Assembly: GCF_047549485.1 (NCBI RefSeq)
Contig: NZ_CP180191.1
Coordinates: forward strand, 806,001-870,000
Direction of reading: 5' to 3'
DNA from: Piscinibacterium candidicorallinum
Lineage (GTDB): Bacteria > Pseudomonadota > Gammaproteobacteria > Burkholderiales > Burkholderiaceae_C
Length of the DNA: 64,000 nucleotides
Each line of letters opens with the position of its first letter. Positions within the stretch are counted from its first letter, which is position 1. The notes under the pieces are model-generated. The model did not search any database, was not told the origin of the DNA, and saw only the letters and a list, made by a program, of their open reading frames with translations. Position numbers and translations under genes: made by a program. Shown in pieces: positions 15,279-22,765 of this stretch.

Positions 15279-16877
15279 GTGCAGGCTGCCCGCCCCCTCA
15301 GCTGGCCCCATTCACTGATTCCGGCCGCGCTCGCTGCGCTGCTCACCGCCTGCGGTGGCGGCGGCGCCACAGACAGCGGCACGGTCAACACCTCGCTAGC
15401 GCGCGGTTCGCTGATCCAGTCGCCCCCGCCGCGGCTGGCGCCCATCAGCGCCGCGCAGCTGCAGGCCACACTGCAGGCCAGCACCAGCGGCCAGGGCGTA
15501 CTGCAGATCGCCGGCAACCCGGTCTGCGGCGTGGATCTCTATTACATGAACTACGGCACGGTGGGCGGAGCGAACGAGCCCACCAATGCCACCGGCGCCA
15601 TCATGGTGCCCAGCGGCAGCGCGGCGCAGTGCTCGGGCGCACGCCCGGTCGTGCTCTGGGCGCACGGCACCACCACCGACCGCGGCTACAACATGGCCGA
15701 CATCCAGAACAACGGCGAATCTGCCCTGGCCGCGGCGCTGTTTGCCGCGCAGGGTTACATCGTGGTGGCGCCCAACTACGCCGGCTACGACGCCTCGCGC
15801 CTGCCCTACCACCCCTACCTGAATGCGGATCAGTCCAGCAAGGACATGATCGACGCGCTCACTGCCGCCCGCGCCGCGCTGGGTGATGCGCGCCTGGCCA
15901 CCACCAACACCGGTGCCACGCGCGTGAGCGACAACGGCAAGCTCTACATCTTCGGCTACTCCCAGGGCGGCCACGTGGCCATGGCCACGCACCGCGCGCT
16001 GCAGGCCGCGGGTCAGACCGTGACAGCCACCGCCCCGAGTGCCGGCCCCTACGCCATGCTGGCCTTCGGCGACGCCGTCTTCTACGGCAACGTGAACCTG
16101 GGCAGCACCATCTTCACGCCACTCCTGGCGACGAGCTACCAGAAGGCCTACGGCAATATCTACGCCCAGCCCACTGACCTCTACACCGCGCAGTACGCCA
16201 GCGGCATCGAGACCCTGCTGCCGAGCACCACGTCCGTCACGCAGATCTTCCAGCAGGGCCTGCTGCCGGCCACACAGCTGTTCTCCAGCACGCCGCCCAC
16301 GGCGCCCGCGGGTTCTCCGGCGCAGCTGCAGGCCACGCTTAATGCCATCACCCCGCCCACCCAGCCACCGGCCCTCGCGCCGCTGTTTGCCCTGGGCTTC
16401 GGCACGACGCCGCTGATCAACAACAACGCGCGCCTGGCCTATCTGCTGGATGCCATCGCCAACCCAGACGGCGCCGTGCCCACGCTCACCACCGGCGCGC
16501 AGGCCGCCAACCCGCAGAACCCCCTGCGTCGCGCCTTCAAGACCAATGACCTGCGCAACTGGACGCCCGCGCGCCCCACGCTGCTGTGCGGCGGCAATGG
16601 CGACCCCACGGTCTTCTTCACCAACACGCAGATCATGCAGGGCCTCTGGACGGCGCCTTCGCCGCTGGCGCCGCCCGCCGGCATCGTGACCGTACTGGAT
16701 GTGGACTCCGCACCCACCGGCCCCACGGATCCCTTTGCCGCGGCCAAGCTCGGCTTTGCGCAGGTCAAGGCGGCCGGCATTGCCGCGGGCGGGCAGAGCG
16801 GCTGGATCCAGCAGTACCACGGCGCCGCCGCGCCCTTCTGCGCTGCCGCAGCACGCGGCTTCTTCAGCCAGTTCTGA
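15279..16877 (+). CDS. Secreted lipase-like alpha/beta-hydrolase lipoprotein
   Basis: A 532-residue protein with a lipoprotein signal: hydrophobic segment then LLTAC with a Gly-rich run after the Cys (about residue 25), so it is probably lipid-anchored or exported. The hydrolase part has VVLWAHGTTTDRG (oxyanion region, about residue 122), VVAPNYAGYD and the nucleophile motif GYSQGGH (GxSxG, about residue 227), resembling the fungal and bacterial secretory lipase group. The C-terminal part includes TLLCGGNGDPTVFF and a His in QYHGAAAPFC, which could complete the triad. The start is a GTG at 15279 with a CAGGAGA ribosome site. Substrate unknown. Confidence 0.75.
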   Translation: MQAARPLSWPHSLIPAALAALLTACGGGGATDSGTVNTSLARGSLIQSPPPRLAPISAAQLQATLQASTSGQGVLQIAGNPVCGVDLYYMNYGTVGGANEPTNATGAIMVPSGSAAQCSGARPVVLWAHGTTTDRGYNMADIQNNGESALAAALFAAQGYIVVAPNYAGYDASRLPYHPYLNADQSSKDMIDALTAARAALGDARLATTNTGATRVSDNGKLYIFGYSQGGHVAMATHRALQAAGQTVTATAPSAGPYAMLAFGDAVFYGNVNLGSTIFTPLLATSYQKAYGNIYAQPTDLYTAQYASGIETLLPSTTSVTQIFQQGLLPATQLFSSTPPTAPAGSPAQLQATLNAITPPTQPPALAPLFALGFGTTPLINNNARLAYLLDAIANPDGAVPTLTTGAQAANPQNPLRRAFKTNDLRNWTPARPTLLCGGNGDPTVFFTNTQIMQGLWTAPSPLAPPAGIVTVLDVDSAPTGPTDPFAAAKLGFAQVKAAGIAAGGQSGWIQQYHGAAAPFCAAAARGFFSQF

Positions 16878-16892
16878 GCCACCGCATCGGCA

Positions 16893-16921
16893 CTGCGCCC
16901 GTTCAGTACGGCCGGGCGCAG
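16893..16921 (+). terminator. GC-rich hairpin after the lipase-like gene
   Basis: CTGCGCCCG (16893-16901) pairs perfectly with CGGGCGCAG (16913-16921) around an 11-nt loop, 16 bp after the stop codon. No T-run follows, so it may serve as an mRNA 3' stabiliser rather than an intrinsic terminator. Confidence 0.35.
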
Positions 16922-16946
16922 CGCTCAAGAAGAATCAGGAGACCGC

Positions 16947-17606
16947 ATGAACACACGCATTTCCCTGCTGGCCGCCGCCTCGCTGGCTTTCAGCGCAGGC
17001 GCCCAGGCGCAGGAGCAGTCCTTCAGCCTCGGCATTGCCCAGGTCAGCATCAACTCCAAGGCCAGCGATCTGCGCGGCCCCTTCACCCCGGCCGGCGCCA
17101 ACCTGAAAGTGGACGACGCCACGACCCTGGTGTTCTCCTACACCCGCCGCGTGGATGACCGCTTCAACCTTGAGCTCGCCCTGGGCCTTCCGCCCACGCA
17201 TGACGTGCAAGGCAAGGGCACGCTCGCGAGTGTGGGCAAGATCGCCGAGGTGAAGCAGTTCTCGCCCACGATGTTCGTGAACTACAGCTTTGCCGGCCCC
17301 AAGGCCACGCTGCAGCCCTTCGTGGGCGTGGGTGTGAACTACACGAACTTCTACGGCGGCAAGAGCACCCCGGCCGGCAGCAACGCCAGCGGCGGCCCCA
17401 CCTCCATCACCCTCACCGACAGCTTCGGCCTGGCCGCCCAGGTCGGCCTGAACTGGCGCATCGACGAGCGCTGGTTTGCCAGCGCCAAGATCGCCACTGC
17501 GCAAGTAAAGAGCGACCTCACCAGCAACAGCGCCGGGCTGATCCGCACCACCACGATCGATTTCCGGCCGGTGGTGTTTGCGGTCAGCGGGGGGTATCGG
17601 TTCTGA
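16947..17606 (+). CDS. OmpW-family outer membrane protein
   Basis: A 219-residue protein with a signal peptide (residues 1-21, ending AQAQ). The mature part is a small beta barrel: alternating amphipathic strands, the OmpW-like LGLPPTHDVQGKG and KQFSPTMFVNYSFA segments, QPFVGVGVNYTNFY and a terminal aromatic (GGYRF), the usual C-terminal recognition signal for outer-membrane insertion. OmpW proteins form narrow channels for small hydrophobic compounds. An AGAATCAGGAGA ribosome site precedes the ATG. Confidence 0.92.
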   Translation: MNTRISLLAAASLAFSAGAQAQEQSFSLGIAQVSINSKASDLRGPFTPAGANLKVDDATTLVFSYTRRVDDRFNLELALGLPPTHDVQGKGTLASVGKIAEVKQFSPTMFVNYSFAGPKATLQPFVGVGVNYTNFYGGKSTPAGSNASGGPTSITLTDSFGLAAQVGLNWRIDERWFASAKIATAQVKSDLTSNSAGLIRTTTIDFRPVVFAVSGGYRF

Positions 17607-17618
17607 GCCGAGCATTCA

Positions 17619-18134
17619 ATGATGGTCTTGCGTGCCGTCCGCGCCGACATCACGACGCTTGACGTTGATGTCATCGTGAACGCCGCCAACAGTTCGCTGC
17701 TTGGCGGCGGCGGAGTGGATGGTGCGATTCACCGTGCTGCAGGCCCGGATCTCGTCCACGCCTGTCGACTGCTCGGAGGATGCAAGACGGGCGACGCCAA
17801 AATGACCGCAGGTTTCCGATTGAAAGCGCAGTACATCATCCATACGGTGGGGCCGGTGTGGCGCGGCGGAACGCACGGAGAGCGTGAGCTGTTGGAGAGC
17901 TGCTACGTACGGTCGATCGAACTGGCGCAGGACATTGGCGCGCGCAGCTTGGCTTTCCCCGCGATCAGCACGGGCATCTATGGATTCCCGATTCGGGACG
18001 CCGCAATGATCGCCGTCACGACGGTTCGCAAGCTCGCGAAGCGCTCCACCATCGGCGAGGTGATCTTCTGCTGTTTCTCCGAGCCTGACCTGCGGGTGTA
18101 CGAGACTGCGCTGAGTGACGAAGAGATCAACTGA
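17619..18134 (+). CDS. Macrodomain protein, O-acetyl-ADP-ribose deacetylase type
   Basis: A 171-residue macrodomain of the YmdB/MacroD group. The ADP-ribose binding motifs are intact: VDVIVNAANSSLLGGGGVDGAIHRAAG (residues about 16-42), GDAKMTAGF, HTVGPVWRGG and AFPAISTGIYGFP. Such enzymes hydrolyse O-acetyl-ADP-ribose or remove ADP-ribose from acidic residues. It starts 12 bp after ompW and is followed 18 bp later by the NTF2-like gene, so co-transcription is likely. Confidence 0.92.
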   Translation: MMVLRAVRADITTLDVDVIVNAANSSLLGGGGVDGAIHRAAGPDLVHACRLLGGCKTGDAKMTAGFRLKAQYIIHTVGPVWRGGTHGERELLESCYVRSIELAQDIGARSLAFPAISTGIYGFPIRDAAMIAVTTVRKLAKRSTIGEVIFCCFSEPDLRVYETALSDEEIN

Positions 18135-18152
18135 CTTCTTGAGGCGTAATCC

Positions 18153-18545
18153 ATGACGGCCAGCGAACATCCCATCACCACCTGGCACCGCATGGTCGAG
18201 GCCCGTGACCCCACCGGGCTCGCCGCGCTCATTGACGAGGCGGCGGTGTTTCACTCGCCGGTGGTGCATACGCCGCAGGCCGGGCGTACGCTGGTGGTGA
18301 TGTATCTGAGCGCGGCGTTCAAGGTCTTCTTCAGCCCGAACTTTCGCTACGTGCGCGAGATCGTCGGCGAGCACGATGCCGTGCTGGAGTTCGAGACCGA
18401 GCTGGATGGCGTGATGGTCAATGGCGTGGATCTGATCCGCTGGAACGAGGCCAGCCGCATTACTGACTTCAAGGTCATGCTGCGCCCGGCCAAGGCCCTG
18501 CAGGCGGTGCAGCAGCGCATGGCGGCGATGCTGCAGGCCGGCTAG
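18153..18545 (+). CDS. NTF2-like (SnoaL-type) protein
   Basis: A 130-residue single-domain protein. The pattern WHRMVEARDPTGLAALIDEAAVFHSPVV at the start, VLEFETELDGVMVNGVDLIRWNEASRITDFKVMLRP in the middle and a helical tail match the cone-shaped NTF2-like fold. The family includes isomerases, hydratases and non-enzymatic binding proteins, so no reaction can be assigned. It converges on the radical SAM gene, with 11 bp between the stop codons. Confidence 0.75.
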   Translation: MTASEHPITTWHRMVEARDPTGLAALIDEAAVFHSPVVHTPQAGRTLVVMYLSAAFKVFFSPNFRYVREIVGEHDAVLEFETELDGVMVNGVDLIRWNEASRITDFKVMLRPAKALQAVQQRMAAMLQAG

Positions 18546-18556
18546 CCCGCCACAGC

Positions 18557-19795
18557 TCACACCATGGCCGCGGCCCGCATCGTCGGCGTCACGTCCAGAT
18601 CGCGCAGCAGCGCCCAGGCCGGCTCCGCCGGCTTGAACACCAGCGGCACGGCTTCCTGGCGGTGGGTCTGCTCAGCCACGGTGTCGTACCAGTAGGCTGC
18701 GAGCAGATCGTCCTGTGCGAGCAAGGCATCGCGCGCGGCGCCGCAGGCCTGCGCAAGCCGATCGGCGCGACCGCTGCGAAGCCACTGCGCCGCGAGTTCG
18801 TTCAGGCGCCCCTGATGCAGATTGCCCAGCGCCAGCGCGGGGTGCACCGCGTGGGTGTAGGGCAGCACCTGGCCGTTGGCGCCGACGATCAGCACGGGCG
18901 CGGCGTCCTTGAGCTGGCGCACCGGAGTCTGAGGTACGAGTGGCCGGCAGGCGCGCTCAATCTGTTCGCGCAGCAGCACGTCCACCTGGATGGCGACGCC
19001 CTTTTCTGTGCCTATCACTTCAGCCGCCATCAGGCCGGCGAGCAGTTCGAGCTGGTCGGGTACGGCGCCGCTCAGGGTACGGGCGGCGCGGCCGTCGGCC
19101 GTGAGCGGGTGCACCTGCACGGCACGTGCGCCGGTTTGCGCAGCGAGCTCGATCACGAACTCCAGGCTGTCGGCGTTGCGCTGCGTGAGCGTGAAGATGA
19201 AGGCAAAGGGCAGGCCGCGCTCGCGCAGATGCGTCAGGTTGGCCACCGCCTTGTCGAAGGCGCCGGCCTGGCCGCGGATGCGGTCGTGCTCATCGGGGCG
19301 GCCATCGATGGAGACCGCCATGCCATCCAGCACCGGCACCAGCTCGTCGAGCCGCTTTGGCGTGGCGAGCATCGCGTTGCTGGTGATGGTCGTGATCATG
19401 CCCATGGCCTTGGCGGCGGCCAGCAGCACAGGCAGATCGCGATACAGCAGGGGTTCGCCACCGCTGACGGCCAGTTGGCCGTAGCCCAGCGCGGCTGCGT
19501 CCTGCACGGCGCCGGCCAGCAGATGCACGGGCAGGGTTTCGGATTCGCCCGGCCCGCTTTCCGTGTAGCAGTGCGCACAGGCCAGATTGCAGCGCCGCGT
19601 GGGGTGCACCTGTAGCACCGGCACGCTGTTCAGCAGGTTGGGCTCTGCGAGGCAGACGTCCGCCCTGTCAGCGATGCTTGCCGGACGCTCAACGGCCGGA
19701 GCCTGCGTGTGCTCCCGCAGCGCCGGGGGCTGCGCAGCAGCGGATGACGTCGACCTTGCGGCCGACAGGGCCTTGGATTCGCTGTGCGCAGCCAT
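18557..19795 (-). CDS. Radical SAM protein with SPASM-like but cysteine-free tail
   Basis: A 412-residue protein. After a variable 55-residue N-terminal region comes the radical SAM motif CNLACAHC (Cys69, Cys73, Cys76), which binds the [4Fe-4S] cluster that cleaves SAM. AVSGGEPLLY and MAVSIDGRPDEHDRIRG follow, typical of the peptide-maturase/MoaA-like branch. The C-terminal part, VGANGQVLPYTHAVHPALALGNLHQG, lines up with the start of a SPASM domain (normally dG.v.PC...lGN), but the cluster cysteines are absent, so auxiliary clusters are unlikely. It starts 6 bp after the 144-residue protein, with which it forms an operon. It lies downstream of senC on the same strand. The target is unknown. 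Confidence 0.8.
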   Translation of the reverse strand: MAAHSESKALSAARSTSSAAAQPPALREHTQAPAVERPASIADRADVCLAEPNLLNSVPVLQVHPTRRCNLACAHCYTESGPGESETLPVHLLAGAVQDAAALGYGQLAVSGGEPLLYRDLPVLLAAAKAMGMITTITSNAMLATPKRLDELVPVLDGMAVSIDGRPDEHDRIRGQAGAFDKAVANLTHLRERGLPFAFIFTLTQRNADSLEFVIELAAQTGARAVQVHPLTADGRAARTLSGAVPDQLELLAGLMAAEVIGTEKGVAIQVDVLLREQIERACRPLVPQTPVRQLKDAAPVLIVGANGQVLPYTHAVHPALALGNLHQGRLNELAAQWLRSGRADRLAQACGAARDALLAQDDLLAAYWYDTVAEQTHRQEAVPLVFKPAEPAWALLRDLDVTPTMRAAAMV

Positions 19796-19801
19796 GGTGC
19801 C

Positions 19802-20236
19802 TCAGCCGCGCAGGCCAGCGGTGGCGGACATCAGGTCCTGGATCTCGAACTGGTTCAGGCCGGCGTCCAGCGCCGGTTGCACGGCGGGGTTGATGATGTC
19901 GCCGGCTGACAGCTCCACACGCACCCAATCCGGGAAGGGTGTGCCGTTGATGATGATGCGGGGGCGACGCGGGCGGGTGCCGCCCCCGCCGTGCTTGCGC
20001 AGCCACTGCAGCCAGAAGGCCATGTCGTTGCCGCACCAGGGCACGTCGTCACCGGCATAGGCCAGCGTCAGGCTCACGCCGGTGGCGGCGCTGCCGCCCT
20101 TGACCACGGCGCCTTCAACGGCGGCGGGTGACTTGTCGAGGTGGGTCGCCAGCTCGCGCAGCGCCTCCTCGGAGAATGAACGGGACTTGAAAGCGGCCAG
20201 CAGGCGGGCAGAGCCGCGTTGAACGGGCATATCCAT
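19802..20236 (-). CDS. Unrecognised 144-residue partner of the radical SAM protein
   Basis: I do not recognise this family. The N-terminal third is helical and leader-like (RLLAAFKSRSFSEEALRELATHLDKSPAAVEGAVV). The middle has VSLTLAYAGDDVPWCGNDMAFWLQWL with the only cysteine, then a Gly-rich and Arg-rich hinge (GGGGTRPRRPR) and IIINGTPFPDWVRVELSAGD. The protein ends in a short Ala/Gln-rich helix. The ATG at 20236 has a strong GAGGAG ribosome site 8 nt upstream. Position directly before a radical SAM gene makes a substrate or chaperone role plausible; it is larger than a usual peptide precursor. No alternative homology is apparent to me. Confidence 0.65.
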   Translation of the reverse strand: MDMPVQRGSARLLAAFKSRSFSEEALRELATHLDKSPAAVEGAVVKGGSAATGVSLTLAYAGDDVPWCGNDMAFWLQWLRKHGGGGTRPRRPRIIINGTPFPDWVRVELSAGDIINPAVQPALDAGLNQFEIQDLMSATAGLRG

Positions 20237-20261
20237 GGTGAAACTCCTCGCGATTGCATAA

Positions 20262-20282
20262 CCCACGCCCGGCGGGCGTGGG
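20262..20282. other. Perfect 9-bp GC hairpin in the leader of the radical SAM operon
   Basis: CCCACGCCC (20262-20270) and GGGCGTGGG (20274-20282) form a perfect stem with a 3-nt loop, 26 bp upstream of the start codon of the 144-residue protein. There is no T-run after it on the minus strand, so it could be a leader structure or a protein-binding palindrome rather than a terminator. Confidence 0.45.
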
Positions 20283-20634
20283 GGTCGGACGACAGCCTGG
20301 CGCCTGGGCTGCGGCCTGCAGATGCAGGCGCGGCCACGGCGCGAGGCCGGGTCTGAGAACGATGCAGAGTCGCGGGGAGGTCGCTACCCCAGGGTCCCAA
20401 TCCCAGGGTCTGGCGTCATCAGTGCACGCAGCCTAGGAGCGCGAAGAAGTTCGCGCATCACCGAAATCCGGGAGATCACCTGAACAGGTGGGCGGGCCGG
20501 GGTGGATGAAAATTAGCGTGTTTTCGGACGCAAAAATAAAAAAATGGTCTATTACCAGTATCCGCAAGTATTGTGCGGATCTCAGGGTGCTTTGTCGGGA
20601 AAATGAGTTAGAAAACAGTCGATTTCAGCCAGAT
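20283..20634. other. Long gene-free stretch between senC and the radical SAM operon
   Basis: About 350 bp without a credible gene. It contains two direct copies of CCCAGGGTC (20388-20396 and 20402-20410, 14-bp period), several short inverted repeats and a family 2 repeat at 20520. The part nearest the radical SAM operon is GC-rich; the part nearest senC is A+T-rich. The operon promoter should lie here, but I cannot point to a convincing -35/-10 pair. Confidence 0.5.
20520..20582 (+). repeat. Dispersed intergenic element, family 2, copy 2 (first half clear)
   Basis: GTTTTCGGAC (20520-20529) is followed after exactly 45 nt by GCGGATCT (20575-20582). The hairpin ATCCGC-N9-GCGGAT (20560-20580) is perfect and has the same 9-nt loop length as the copies at 28.6 and 54.8 kb. 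The distal TCGGCC box is not recognisable in this copy. Confidence 0.55.
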
Positions 20635-21708
20635 TCAGCTCTGAACGGATAGCTGTGGCGTTGCCGACCGGCGTCCGACCTGCCCGACGACCGCCGCGGC
20701 GCCAAACCCGTGCTGCCGAAACACCGCCAGCACTGCATCCAGCGCGGCGGGGGCGCAACTCACGAGCAGGCCGCCTGAAGTCTGAGGATCGGTCAGCAGG
20801 GCCTGGTCGGGCGCGGCAAAGTCGGCGGGCAGCTGGACATCCTTGCCGTAGCCGCTCCAGTTGCGGCCGCTGGCGCCGGTCACGTAGCCCTGTGCGGCCA
20901 GCAAGCGCACGCCCTCGTGCAGCGGCACGGCGGGCCAGTCGAGCTGCACATCGCAGCCGGCACCGCGCGCCAGTTCGAGCGCATGGCCGGCCAGACCGAA
21001 GCCGGTCACGTCCGTGAGGGCGTGCACGCCCTCAATCGCCGCCAGATCCGGCCCGGGCGTATTGAGTTTGGTGGTGCTGTCGATCATGCGGGCATAGCCC
21101 TCGGCATCGAGCTGGCCCTTCTTGAGCGCGGCGCTCATCACACCCACGCCCAGCGGCTTGCCCAGCACGAGCACATCGCCCGGCTGCGCGTCCGCGTTGC
21201 GCTTGACTCGGCTGGGATGAACCAGACCGAGCGCGACCAGGCCGTAGATTGCCTCGACCGAGTCGATGGTGTGGCCGCCCGCCACCGGAATGCCGGCCGC
21301 GCGGCAGACCGACGCGCCACCCTCCAGCACGCGGCCGATGGTGGCGGTGGACAGCACGTTGATCGGCATGCCGACCAGCGCGAGCGCGAGAATCGGCTTG
21401 CCGCCCATGGCATACACGTCGCTGATGGCGTTGGTGGCGGCGATGCGGCCGAAGTCGAAGGGGTCATCGACGATCGGCATGAAGAAGTCGGTCGTGGCGA
21501 TCAGCGCCTGCTCATCATTGAGTTTGTAGACGGCGGCGTCGTCCGCGGTCTCGATGCCCACCAGAAGCTCCGGCGGGATCGGCATGGCCGCCGTGCCCTT
21601 GAGGATCTCGGACAGCACGCCCGGCGCAATCTTGCAGCCGCAGCCACCGCCGTGCGACAGGCTGGTGAGCTTGGGTTCGGTGGCGGCGGGTGTGGTCGGT
21701 GCGTTCAT
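20635..21708 (-). CDS. senC: Selenide, water dikinase (selenophosphate synthetase; SenC of the selenoneine pathway)
   Basis: A 357-residue SelD-family enzyme that makes selenophosphate from selenide and ATP. The active-site loop GGCGCKIAPG carries Cys23 and Lys26, matching Cys17 and Lys20 of E. coli SelD, so this is the Cys form. Further motifs are DDAAVYKLNDEQALIATTDFF, GRIAATNAISDVYAMGGKP and the C-terminal DPQTSGGLL. Its neighbour is a SenB-like glycosyltransferase 47 bp upstream on the same strand, and SenA is divergent from SenB. This context is that of the senABC selenoneine cluster, in which the SelD homologue is called SenC; it could also serve selenouridine or selenocysteine synthesis. 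The ATG at 21708 fits the family N-terminus. Confidence 0.93.
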   Translation of the reverse strand: MNAPTTPAATEPKLTSLSHGGGCGCKIAPGVLSEILKGTAAMPIPPELLVGIETADDAAVYKLNDEQALIATTDFFMPIVDDPFDFGRIAATNAISDVYAMGGKPILALALVGMPINVLSTATIGRVLEGGASVCRAAGIPVAGGHTIDSVEAIYGLVALGLVHPSRVKRNADAQPGDVLVLGKPLGVGVMSAALKKGQLDAEGYARMIDSTTKLNTPGPDLAAIEGVHALTDVTGFGLAGHALELARGAGCDVQLDWPAVPLHEGVRLLAAQGYVTGASGRNWSGYGKDVQLPADFAAPDQALLTDPQTSGGLLVSCAPAALDAVLAVFRQHGFGAAAVVGQVGRRSATPQLSVQS

Positions 21709-21755
21709 GGTCAGGCTCGGCAGAAAACGAAGGATCAGCGGGCGTCGGTACGCGT

Positions 21756-22724
21756 TCAGCCCAGCAATTCGGACACGATAGTCCCAAGCGCCGCCGCTTC
21801 GGCCTCTGGGGTAAACCGGTCCGCACGCGCGGCGCACTGCGCGGCAAGTTGGGTGGCAAAGGCTCGGTCATCAGCGAAGCGTTCGATCAACGCGGCCAGC
21901 GCTTCGGCATCGCCGACCGGAAAGTAGCCGGCATAGTCTGCGCCCAGCAGCCCCACATTGCCGTCGATGCGTGAGGCGAGCACTGGCAGGCCGCTGCGCA
22001 GTGCCTCGATGACCACATGCGCACCGCCTTCCAGTCGGCTCGCATGAACCAGGACGCTCGCACGCGTCATCCGGTCGCGTGTGGCGCCGTGCGGCAGGCC
22101 GCCCAGCCAGCGGTAGCGCGGCTGCTGCGCCATGCATAACTCTGCGGCGTGCGCCCACGCCGGGTCCAGCGCATTGCCGATGTGATCGAAGAAGAGGTCG
22201 CCATGGTGTGCCAACTGCACGGCGGCGCGCTGGTAGGTGGCCGGGTCCTTCTCGGCGCGCAGATGGCCGACCATGAGCATGCGCGTGTGCTGCTTGGGCC
22301 GCAGCCGTGGCGCACGCACGCCGCAGGACTGCAGCACCACGCGCGCCTTGTGGCGCAACTGCGGGGGCAGGGCCTGCGCGCCCAAGTCATTGAGCACGAT
22401 CAGTCGATCAGCCAGCGCCAGCGAGCGCTGTGCGCGTGAGTCGCTGGCGTTGTCGCGATACAGGTCTGTGCCAGTGAGCGCGAGAATGAGCGGCCGATCC
22501 GGGTGCGCCGCCTTGAAGGCTGTGACAGAGTCCGCCGAGCGGCGCGCATGCAGCGCGATCATCAGCGCGTCGTCATGGCGGCCACCAGCCGCCGACCAGT
22601 GCGCCTGCAGACGCACGCGATAAGCTCGGCGCAACATGCGCGCCCAGCGCTGCGCGGTCTGCCAGTTGCCGTTGTTGGCGTCGGCCAGCGCCGGTGTCAC
22701 CAGCACAAGCGGTACGAGGTTCAA
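21756..22724 (-). CDS. senB: Selenosugar synthase SenB (glycosyltransferase)
   Basis: A 322-residue GT-B (GT4-like) glycosyltransferase. Visible features are LVTPALADANNGNWQTAQRW at the N-terminus, LALTGTDLYRD (about residue 82), a second Rossmann part beginning MLMVGHLRAEKDP, and the donor-binding stretch ASRLEGGAHVVIEALRSGLPVLASRIDGNVGLLG. In the characterised selenoneine pathway SenB joins selenophosphate to a UDP-sugar to form a selenosugar. The assignment here rests on this family resemblance plus its place between senC and the divergent senA. Its start is 41 bp from that of senA, so the promoters of both must be packed into that gap or overlap the genes. Confidence 0.85.
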   Translation of the reverse strand: MNLVPLVLVTPALADANNGNWQTAQRWARMLRRAYRVRLQAHWSAAGGRHDDALMIALHARRSADSVTAFKAAHPDRPLILALTGTDLYRDNASDSRAQRSLALADRLIVLNDLGAQALPPQLRHKARVVLQSCGVRAPRLRPKQHTRMLMVGHLRAEKDPATYQRAAVQLAHHGDLFFDHIGNALDPAWAHAAELCMAQQPRYRWLGGLPHGATRDRMTRASVLVHASRLEGGAHVVIEALRSGLPVLASRIDGNVGLLGADYAGYFPVGDAEALAALIERFADDRAFATQLAAQCAARADRFTPEAEAAALGTIVSELLG

Positions 22725-22765
22725 GGCACCATTCCGTGAACGAGAGCGTGAACAAGAGCGATCAC

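Noticed and set aside
15396..16928. 510-codon frame antisense to the lipase-like gene
   Set aside because: Arg/Gly/Val-rich shadow with no motifs; the plus-strand frame has a lipobox and a GxSxG nucleophile motif.
20283..20634. SECIS element or selenocysteine gene near senC
   Set aside because: No in-frame TGA flanked by coding sequence with a downstream hairpin was seen; the SelD homologue has Cys at the active site.
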